From Clostridia bacterium (GTDB lineage: Bacteria; Bacillota; Clostridia; Oscillospirales; Acutalibacteraceae): DNA of 7,444 nucleotides. Positions within the stretch are counted from its first letter, which is position 1. Each line of letters opens with the position of its first letter. Below are positions 1 through 5,542 of the stretch, piece by piece. The position numbers were made by a program, and so were the translations under genes. The stretch is from NCBI GenBank assembly GCA_900772705.1, contig CAAGRQ010000024.1:1-7444 (forward strand), in the 5' to 3' direction. The notes under the pieces were generated by a model. It made no database searches. It was given only the letters and a program-made list of their open reading frames with translations, and had not been told where the DNA came from.

Positions 1-30
1 TCAAAATTCTTACGTAAAAAGGAAAACTGA
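1..30 (+). CDS. Possible 3' end of an upstream gene (partial)
   Basis: Read from base 1, the frame gives SKFLRKKEN followed by TGA at 28-30. A Lys/Arg/Glu-rich tail ending six bases before a strong terminator is what the end of a bacterial gene usually looks like. Nine codons cannot identify a product. A second open frame (base 2 to a TAA at 35-37) is possible, but its stop would lie inside the terminator hairpin, so it is less attractive. The assignment depends on position and composition only. Confidence 0.4.
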   Translation, partial: SKFLRKKEN

Positions 31-35
31 TTTTT

Positions 36-72
36 AAGCGATTATCGGTATGTTTTCGATAATCGCTTTTTT
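36..72 (+). terminator. Rho-independent terminator of the upstream gene
   Basis: A perfect 12-bp stem (36-47, AAGCGATTATCG, pairing with 57-68) encloses a 9-base loop and runs into six T residues at 67-72. There is no matching A-run on the left side, so it should act on + strand transcription only. It separates the upstream gene from the phosphorylase operon. Confidence 0.9.
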
Positions 73-84
73 GTCCCTTTGGTA

Positions 85-113
85 TTGCAAAAAGGTATAT
101 TTTAGTGTATAAT
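85..113 (+). promoter_or_regulatory. Sigma-A promoter of the phosphorylase-amylase operon
   Basis: The -35 box is TTGCAA (85-90) and the -10 box is a perfect TATAAT (108-113), with the optimal 17-base spacer. Transcription should start near 119-121, giving a leader of about 50 bases. That leader is AT-rich, too short for a typical riboswitch, and shows no operator-like palindrome that I can see. It lies 13 bases after the preceding terminator. Confidence 0.85.
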
Positions 114-168
114 GAACAAAGTGTATATAAAAATTACTTATATTTCAAAATAATTTTGGAGGATTTGT

Positions 169-2832
169 ATGAAAACTTCTATTTCTACAGCGCAAGCAAA
201 GAAACTTATCACCGATAAGCTTTCGCATTTCTTCGGCGTGTCGCCGTCGGATGCTACGGATGAGCAGTTTTATAAGGCTGTCGCTATGATTGTTCGTGAC
301 AGACTCAGTCAGCAAAACAGCGACTTCAGACATATTGCAAAAGGACAGGACTCAAAGCAGATTTACTATCTGTGCATGGAATTTCTTATGGGCAGGTCGC
401 TTAAGAATAATCTTTATAACCTCGGACTTACTTCCGTGTTTAATGACGCACTTAAATCAATGGGCGTAAAACTCGATAATCTTTACGAACTTGAGCCGGA
501 CGCAGGACTCGGAAACGGCGGACTCGGCCGTCTTGCGGCTTGTTATCTTGACGGTCTTGCAACGGACGGTTTTCAGTCTATGGGTTACTCTCTCAGATAT
601 GAAGCCGGTATTTTTAAGCAAAAACTTATTGACGGCTGGCAGACGGAACTTCCCGATTTCTGGCTTCCGGGCGGCGAAGTTTGGCTCGTACCCCGTGAGG
701 AGCGTTCCTGCAAGGTTTATTTTGAGGGACATATTGAGGATTCGTGGGACGGCGATTTTCACCATGTAGCACATAAGGACGCTAATATTGTTGAGGCTGT
801 GCCTTACGATATGTATGTATCGGGCAAGGGTGAGGGAGTTTCCCGCCTAAGATTGTGGGCGGCAAAGAAGCCCGAACTTGATATGACTCTCTTTAATGAG
901 GGCTCATATATGAAGGCTATGGAGCAGTCTGCTATGGCAGAGGCTATTACAAAGATTCTTTATCCTGCCGATAATTCGCCCGAGGGTAAGTCTCTCAGAC
1001 TCCGTCAGCAGTATTTCCTTGTTTCTGCTTCTATTCAGGATATTATTCAGCGCCACCTTACAAAGTACGGCACTCTTGATAATCTTCCCGATAAGGTCGC
1101 AATTCATATTAACGATACCCACCCGACTATGGCTATTCCCGAACTTATGCGTATTATGCTCGATGAATGCGGCTACGGCTGGGATGATGCGTGGTCTATC
1201 GTAACTCGTACCGTTGCTTATACAAACCATACGGTTATGAAAGAAGCACTTGAATGCTGGAGCGAGGAACTTTATTCCCGTCTTCTCCCTCGTATTTATC
1301 AGATTACTAAGGAGATTGATAATCGCTTTAGGGCTTATATTTGGTCGGTTACCCACGATGCGGATAAGGTTGAGCGTATGGCTGTCGTATCAAACGGTGT
1401 CGTTCGTATGGCTAATCTCTGCGTAATCGGTTCTCACAGCGTAAACGGTGTGTCCGCTTTGCACAGTGAAATCCTTAAAGAAACCGTATTTAACGATTTC
1501 TATAATATCACTCCCGATAAGTTCACCAATGTTACTAACGGTATTGCGTTCCGTCGCTGGATTTGTCAGGCTAACCCCGAACTTACCGATTACATTACTT
1601 CTCTTATCGGAGATGGATTTATCACAAAGAGCGACGAACTCTTAAAACTTCGTAAGTTTGCAGACGATAAAAAGGTTCTTGCTCGTCTTGACGAAATTAA
1701 GCACGATAATAAGGTACGCTTTGCAAAACTTATCAAAAAGCGTAATGGAGTGGATATTAACCCCGATTCTATCTTTGATGTTCAGGTTAAGAGACTCCAC
1801 GAGTATAAGAGACAGCAACTTAATGTTCTTAATATCATTTCGGAATATCTTATGCTTAAAGAAAATCCGAACGCAGATTATTATCCAAAGACCTATATCT
1901 TCGCATCAAAAGCGGCTCCCGGCTACTTTATGGCAAAGAAGATTATTGAACTTATTGACGCACTCTCTAAAGTCATCAATAACGACCCCGATGTTCAGGG
2001 CAAACTGAAAGTTGTATTTCTCGAAGATTATAATGTATCTCTTGCCGAGGTGCTTATGCCTGCCGCAGATATAAGCGAGCAGATTTCTCTTGCGGGAACA
2101 GAGGCTTCGGGAACGGGTAATATGAAACTTATGCTCAACGGTGCTATTACACTCGGAACTCTCGACGGTGCAAATGTAGAGATTTTTGACGCTGTGGGAG
2201 AGGATAATATTTATATCTTCGGCATGAAAACGCCCGAGGTTAATCAACTCAAGAATGAGGGCTATAACCCCCAGACTTATATTCATAATAACGAAACTCT
2301 TGCAAAGGCTATGCAGTTTATCCAAAACGGCGTAAACGGTAAAAAGTTTGATGAGATTTACTACTCTCTCCTTAATACCGACCCGTATATGGCACTTGCC
2401 GATTTTACCGATTATCAGAGAGCACAAAAGCAGATTTCCGAGGCTTATGCCGACAGAGAGAAATTTGTCAAGATGTCTCTTATGAACATTTCGGGAGCAG
2501 GCGTGTTCTCTGCCGACCGCTCCATTATGGATTATGCAAATCTTATTTGGCACACAAAGCCTGTTCAGTTCCCAAAGACCGAGCCGAAAGCAGAGAAGAA
2601 AGCACCTGCTAAAAAAGCCGAGCCGAAAGCAGAGAAGAAAACTCCTGCTAAAAAGACCGAACCGAAAGCAGAGAAGAAAACTCCTGCTAAAAAGGCCGAG
2701 CCGAAAGCAGAAAAGAAAGCACCTGCTAAAAAGGCCGAGCCGAAAGCAGAAAAGAAAACTCCTGCTAAAAAGGCCGAGCCGAAAGCGGAAAAGAAAACTT
2801 CGGCAAAATCAAAGTCTAAGTCAAAGAAATAA
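169..2832 (+). CDS. glgP: Glycogen/maltodextrin phosphorylase (GT35) with Lys-rich repeat tail
   Basis: This cytoplasmic, PLP-dependent enzyme phosphorolyses alpha-1,4-glucan ends to glucose-1-phosphate. The 887-residue product matches the classical long-form family from end to end: LEPDAGLGNGGLGRLAACY at about 108-126, HINDTHPTMAIPEL at 313-326, VTNGIAFRRW at 455-464, VKRLHEYKRQ at 540-549, and the cofactor site EASGTGNMKLMLNGA at 645-659, where K653 should form the Schiff base with PLP. The last family-like block is SADRSIMDYANLIWHTKP, ending near residue 798; family members usually stop at about 790-845 residues. Here a tail (805-887) of 13-residue EPKAEKK(A/T)PAKKA repeats follows, described separately. 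The start is supported by GGAGGA (158-163) five bases before the ATG. No signal peptide is seen. It is first in an operon with a GH13 amylase 5 bases downstream, pointing to use of stored glycogen or imported maltodextrin. Preference between those substrates cannot be read from the sequence. Confidence 0.97.
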   Translation: MKTSISTAQAKKLITDKLSHFFGVSPSDATDEQFYKAVAMIVRDRLSQQNSDFRHIAKGQDSKQIYYLCMEFLMGRSLKNNLYNLGLTSVFNDALKSMGVKLDNLYELEPDAGLGNGGLGRLAACYLDGLATDGFQSMGYSLRYEAGIFKQKLIDGWQTELPDFWLPGGEVWLVPREERSCKVYFEGHIEDSWDGDFHHVAHKDANIVEAVPYDMYVSGKGEGVSRLRLWAAKKPELDMTLFNEGSYMKAMEQSAMAEAITKILYPADNSPEGKSLRLRQQYFLVSASIQDIIQRHLTKYGTLDNLPDKVAIHINDTHPTMAIPELMRIMLDECGYGWDDAWSIVTRTVAYTNHTVMKEALECWSEELYSRLLPRIYQITKEIDNRFRAYIWSVTHDADKVERMAVVSNGVVRMANLCVIGSHSVNGVSALHSEILKETVFNDFYNITPDKFTNVTNGIAFRRWICQANPELTDYITSLIGDGFITKSDELLKLRKFADDKKVLARLDEIKHDNKVRFAKLIKKRNGVDINPDSIFDVQVKRLHEYKRQQLNVLNIISEYLMLKENPNADYYPKTYIFASKAAPGYFMAKKIIELIDALSKVINNDPDVQGKLKVVFLEDYNVSLAEVLMPAADISEQISLAGTEASGTGNMKLMLNGAITLGTLDGANVEIFDAVGEDNIYIFGMKTPEVNQLKNEGYNPQTYIHNNETLAKAMQFIQNGVNGKKFDEIYYSLLNTDPYMALADFTDYQRAQKQISEAYADREKFVKMSLMNISGAGVFSADRSIMDYANLIWHTKPVQFPKTEPKAEKKAPAKKAEPKAEKKTPAKKTEPKAEKKTPAKKAEPKAEKKAPAKKAEPKAEKKTPAKKAEPKAEKKTSAKSKSKSKK
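2581..2829 (+). repeat. 39-bp tandem repeats encoding a Lys/Pro/Ala-rich tail
   Basis: Six in-frame copies of a 39-bp unit start at 2581, 2620, 2659, 2698, 2737 and 2776. Each encodes EPKAEKK(A/T)PAKK(A/T); the sixth breaks down after EPKAEKKT into a Ser/Lys run (SAKSKSKSKK). Copies 1 and 4 have Ala at position 8, while copies 2, 3, 5 and 6 have Thr. Copies 1-3 use GAG and copies 4-6 use GAA for the second Glu. This pattern suggests an ancestral three-unit (117-bp) block that was duplicated. The tail has about +21 net charge by side-chain count and should be disordered. Similar Lys/Pro/Ala-rich tails are known from histone H1-like and some nucleoid-associated proteins; what it does on a phosphorylase is unknown. 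Confidence 0.95.
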
Positions 2833-2837
2833 TTTTT

Positions 2838-4700
2838 ATGGATATTTTTAATTCAAGAAATACCGATTATAAAGATAAGGTGAGAGCTATCGCCTGCAAC
2901 GAAAAGGTTAAGCTCCGCCTTATACTGCCTCGCTCAATGTCTTGCAGTGGGGCTTTTCTTTGCGTTCATAAGGAAAATGAGCAGGAGGTTTCCTACTCTA
3001 TGTTTTGGGCAGGTATGTGCGGTGACGATCACGAATATTGGGAACTGCATTTTTTTGCCGATACGCCCGGACTTTATTGGTATCACTTTAAGTTGCAAAC
3101 TCCGTGGGGCAATTCCTTTGTGCATAATGTCGGTCACGGACTCGGTGATTTCGCACCGTACGGAAATGATTTTCAGCAGACGGTTTACGACTCTGATTTC
3201 ACAACTCCCGAGTGGCTCAAGGGCGGACTTATATATCAGATTTTCCCCGACAGATTTTATAATTCAAAAAAGAAAAAGACAGACGTTCGACAGAGCCGTG
3301 TTCTTCGTAAATGGGGAGAGGAACCCTTTTGGAAAGAGGAGCAGATGAACGGACTTTGGAATAACGATTACTTCGGCGGCGACCTTTTTGGTATAGAGCA
3401 AAAACTCCCTTATCTGAAAGATTTGGGCGTAACCTGTATTTATCTCAATCCTGTATTTGAGGCTAATTCAAATCACAGATACGATACCGCCGATTATGAA
3501 AAGATAGACCCGCTTTTGGGCGACGAGCAGGATTTGAAAAATCTTTGCCGTGTCGCAAAAGAGGAGTATGGCATATCCGTTATACTTGACGGCGTTTTCA
3601 GCCATACCGGCTGTGACAGTAAATATTTTAATATGTACTCAAATTATGACAGTGTGGGTGCATATAACAGCAAAGACAGTCCGTATTACAGTTGGTACAA
3701 GTTCATTAATTATCCCGACGAATATGATTCTTGGTGGGGAATTAAACTTCTCCCCGAGGTTAGGGAAGAGGACGAAAGTTATCGTGAATATATTTGCGGT
3801 AAAAACGGCATACTTCGTAAGTGGCTTCGATGCGGAATTTCAGGCTGGAGACTTGATGTCGCCGATGAACTGCCTGATGTTTTTCTCGATGATTTGAGAA
3901 AAGCGGTTAAGCAAGAAAATCCCGATGCCGTAATTATCGGTGAGGTTTGGGAGGACGCCACCACAAAATTTGCTTACGGACAGCGCAGGAGATATTTGCT
4001 CGGCGAGCAACTTGACAGCGTTATGAATTATCCTTTTGCCGACGCTATACTTAATTTTGTCAGATTTCCTAATGCTCATGCGTTTTTTGACAGCGTTATG
4101 TCAGTTGTGGAAAATTATCCGCCGCAGGTTACAAATGTGCTGATGAATCATATCGGCACCCACGATACCGAAAGGGCAATCAGCCGTCTTGCGGGCGAGG
4201 ATTGTAAGGGCTACGGCAGACAGTGGCAACACGAGCATGACAGACTCGGCGAGTATGAATATCTAAAAGGCGTTTCCATGATGAAAATTGCGTCTCTCAT
4301 TCAGTACACTCTCCCCGGTGTTCCGTCACTTTATTACGGTGACGAGGCAGGCATGGAGGGACTTCGTGACCCGTTTAACCGTGAATGTATGAATTGGGAT
4401 AAGCCGAATGAAGAACTTCACAGATGGTATAAACGCCTAGGTGAAATCCGTATGGGCTGTAAGGTTTTTGCCCACGGCGAGTTTGTTCCCGTGTACTCAA
4501 ATCATAAGACGATAGCCTATCTCAGAAGCGACGAGGACAGCGAGGTGCTTGTTGCCGTAAATCTTGATGATACGGATGTTGATATTTTTGTCGGCGAGCA
4601 GTGGGATAACAGTTATAATTTTTTCGATGCAAAAGCGGAGAACGGCTATATCCATCTTGAACCTACCAGATATACCATGCTGACCCGAGTGAAACAGTAA
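2838..4700 (+). CDS. GH13 alpha-amylase family enzyme (neopullulanase/cyclomaltodextrinase-like)
   Basis: The 620-residue protein is a cytoplasmic retaining alpha-glucan hydrolase; no signal peptide is present. Residues 1 to about 120 look like the beta-rich N-terminal domain of neopullulanase/maltogenic amylase relatives. The barrel begins at LIYQIFPDRF (131-140). GH13 motifs are complete: region I DGVFSH (251-256), region II GWRLDVADE (336-344, nucleophile D340), region III GEVWED (368-373, acid/base E369), and region IV THDTER (441-446, transition-state D443). VPSLYYGDEAGMEG (495-508) is also typical. LLPEVREED (304-312) lies where neopullulanase-type enzymes carry their MPKL-like segment. 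A C-terminal beta domain follows. Likely substrates are cyclodextrins, pullulan or branched maltodextrins, but specificity within this subfamily cannot be settled by eye. It begins 5 bases after glgP with no clear Shine-Dalgarno sequence, suggesting translational coupling; the next in-frame ATG is codon 34, inside the conserved N-terminal domain. Confidence 0.93.
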   Translation: MDIFNSRNTDYKDKVRAIACNEKVKLRLILPRSMSCSGAFLCVHKENEQEVSYSMFWAGMCGDDHEYWELHFFADTPGLYWYHFKLQTPWGNSFVHNVGHGLGDFAPYGNDFQQTVYDSDFTTPEWLKGGLIYQIFPDRFYNSKKKKTDVRQSRVLRKWGEEPFWKEEQMNGLWNNDYFGGDLFGIEQKLPYLKDLGVTCIYLNPVFEANSNHRYDTADYEKIDPLLGDEQDLKNLCRVAKEEYGISVILDGVFSHTGCDSKYFNMYSNYDSVGAYNSKDSPYYSWYKFINYPDEYDSWWGIKLLPEVREEDESYREYICGKNGILRKWLRCGISGWRLDVADELPDVFLDDLRKAVKQENPDAVIIGEVWEDATTKFAYGQRRRYLLGEQLDSVMNYPFADAILNFVRFPNAHAFFDSVMSVVENYPPQVTNVLMNHIGTHDTERAISRLAGEDCKGYGRQWQHEHDRLGEYEYLKGVSMMKIASLIQYTLPGVPSLYYGDEAGMEGLRDPFNRECMNWDKPNEELHRWYKRLGEIRMGCKVFAHGEFVPVYSNHKTIAYLRSDEDSEVLVAVNLDDTDVDIFVGEQWDNSYNFFDAKAENGYIHLEPTRYTMLTRVKQ

Positions 4701-4710
4701 AATAATTTTG

Positions 4711-4741
4711 TAAAGAGCGTTTCATACGCTCTTTATTTTTT
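4711..4741 (+). terminator. Rho-independent terminator of the glucan operon
   Basis: A 10-bp stem (4711-4720 with 4726-4735) closes a 5-base loop and leads into a T-rich run through 4740. It starts 10 bases after the amylase stop codon and ends the two-gene operon before the next promoter. Confidence 0.9.
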
Positions 4742-4748
4742 GTAAAAT

Positions 4749-4800
4749 GATAAAATTTATTCGTAAATTGATAAATTTTTATTGACAAACGATAAATTTA
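4749..4800 (+). repeat. Three GATAAA(A)TTT direct repeats at 21-bp spacing (candidate operator)
   Basis: GATAAAATTTA begins at 4749, GATAAATTTTTA at 4770 and GATAAATTTA at 4791. The starts are exactly 21 bases apart, about two helical turns, so all three would face the same side of the DNA. The first lies upstream of the promoter, the second abuts the -35 box, and the third fills the spacer between -35 and -10. That geometry fits cooperative binding by a repressor. The small HTH regulator encoded by this unit is the obvious candidate, but this is inference, and AT-rich leaders can produce such motifs by chance. Confidence 0.55.
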
Positions 4801-4810
4801 ATGCTATAAC
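4782..4810 (+). promoter_or_regulatory. Strong extended -10 sigma-A promoter of the DUF2975-HTH-DUF4153 unit
   Basis: A perfect -35 box TTGACA (4782-4787) is followed, after a 17-base spacer, by TATAAC (4805-4810). TG at 4802-4803 forms an extended -10 element. The predicted start is near 4816-4818, giving a short leader of about 25 bases. Such a near-consensus promoter overlapped by repeated motifs suggests that the unit is held down by a repressor instead of having a weak promoter. Confidence 0.87.
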
Positions 4811-4841
4811 AATGTAAAAAGATACCGTTGGAGGAATAATT

Positions 4842-5321
4842 ATGTATAACGATAAAACCACAGTCGCACTTAAAGTGATAATAAAATTTTGTTATGTCGG
4901 TCTTGCTTTGGCACTCGTTTTTTTGTATTTATTGCAGTACCTCGGAGCACACGGCACAACTTGGATTTACGGAGTAGAAATGAAATATTATATTGTACTT
5001 TATTCGTTTGCTCTCTCCGTGCCTGCCGGTTATGTTGCACTCGCCTTCATAGATAAACTTTTGAGCGTAGTAAGACAAGACGAGGTGTTCGGTGAAAAGA
5101 CAATAAAATACCTTGATATTATCAGTATTTGCTGTCTTTGTGCAACCGCTGTCAGCATAGGCTCGGTTGTTGCTTCCTGTATTTTGCATATAGACACTTA
5201 TGCAGTTATGTTCTTTATGATTGCCATGGGTGAGTTGTTTATGGCTCTGCTGCTTAAAGTTGTTAAAAAAGTTTTTTCTAAGGCAATCGAACTAAAAGAA
5301 GAAAACGATTTGACTGTGTGA
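4842..5321 (+). CDS. DUF2975-family four-helix membrane protein
   Basis: The 159-residue protein has four predicted membrane helices at about 12-34, 48-70, 91-115 and 119-141, with a short charged C-terminus. The loop between helices 2 and 3 carries RQDEVFGEKTIKYLDII (78-94), the place where DUF2975 proteins show their conserved G/F and following helix. No enzyme motif is visible and the molecular function of the family is not established. GGAGGA (4830-4835) six bases before the ATG fixes the start. A YozG-like regulator follows within 10 bases; this membrane protein-HTH pairing is a known arrangement in Firmicutes, as I recall for Bacillus subtilis yoaS-yozG. The pairing suggests that the membrane protein may modulate or be controlled by the regulator, which is inference. 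Confidence 0.85.
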   Translation: MYNDKTTVALKVIIKFCYVGLALALVFLYLLQYLGAHGTTWIYGVEMKYYIVLYSFALSVPAGYVALAFIDKLLSVVRQDEVFGEKTIKYLDIISICCLCATAVSIGSVVASCILHIDTYAVMFFMIAMGELFMALLLKVVKKVFSKAIELKEENDLTV

Positions 5322-5326
5322 GGTGG
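5321..5326 (+). promoter_or_regulatory. Ribosome binding site that decides the regulator start
   Basis: AGGTGG overlaps the last base of the DUF2975 stop codon and sits five bases before the GTG at 5332. The earlier GTG at 5323 lies within this site and has no purine-rich sequence upstream, so 5332 is preferred. Confidence 0.7.
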
Positions 5327-5331
5327 ATGCC

Positions 5332-5538
5332 GTGATAGTAGTAAATCTTGATGTTGTGCTCGCAAAAAGAAAAATATCCTCGGGTGAACTCGCCGCAAGG
5401 ATTGGTATAACGCAGGCTAATCTTTCCATACTTAAAACAGGAAAGGCTAAGGCTGTACGCTTTTCGACCCTGGACGCAATCTGCCGTGAACTTGATTGCA
5501 ATGTTGGGGATATACTCGAATACAGAGAGGATGAGTGA
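5332..5538 (+). CDS. Cro/CI-type HTH transcriptional regulator (YozG-like)
   Basis: This 68-residue protein is essentially one DNA-binding domain of the lambda-repressor fold. The opening MIVVNLDVVLAKRK is the usual start of YozG-like regulators, supporting the GTG at 5332. The helix-turn-helix spans about 17-36, with ELAARIGITQANLSILKTG as its core; the recognition helix is near TQANLSIL (27-34). RFSTLDAICRELDCNVGDILEY (43-64) is the conserved C-terminal part, including C51 and C56, which are frequent in this family. There is no separate ligand or dimerization domain. It probably binds as a dimer or in cooperative arrays and may control its own operon through the three 21-bp spaced motifs at 4749-4800. 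It lies between two membrane protein genes with spacings of 10 and 4 bases, so all three are likely co-transcribed. Confidence 0.9.
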   Translation: MIVVNLDVVLAKRKISSGELAARIGITQANLSILKTGKAKAVRFSTLDAICRELDCNVGDILEYREDE

Positions 5539-5542
5539 TTTT

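Noticed and set aside
114..168. A riboswitch or attenuator in the phosphorylase leader
   Set aside because: The leader is about 50 bases, AT-rich, and shows no stable hairpin or T-run before the ribosome binding site.
1906..2553. A 215-codon open frame on the - strand
   Set aside because: It lies wholly opposite conserved phosphorylase sequence, including the PLP site; its product has no recognizable motif, and codon bias of the + gene explains long antisense frames.
2581..2814. Regular repeats that could suggest a CRISPR array
   Set aside because: Units are directly adjacent without unique spacers and stay in frame within a coding gene.
2534..2851. An Arg/Lys-rich open frame overlapping the end of the phosphorylase in another + frame
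   Set aside because: It is the out-of-frame reading of the 39-bp repeats, has no ribosome binding site, and the phosphorylase frame through the same bases is continuous and family-supported up to the tail.
5323..5331. GTG 5323 as the start of the HTH regulator
   Set aside because: It overlaps the AGGTGG site and adds MDA before the usual family start MIVVNLD.
5486..5542. GTG 5486 or ATG 5531 as the start of the DUF4153-type gene
   Set aside because: GTG 5486 would overlap the regulator by 53 bases and lacks a ribosome binding site; at 5531 the purine-rich site directly touches the start codon. ATG 5543 has better spacing and lies just after the regulator stop.
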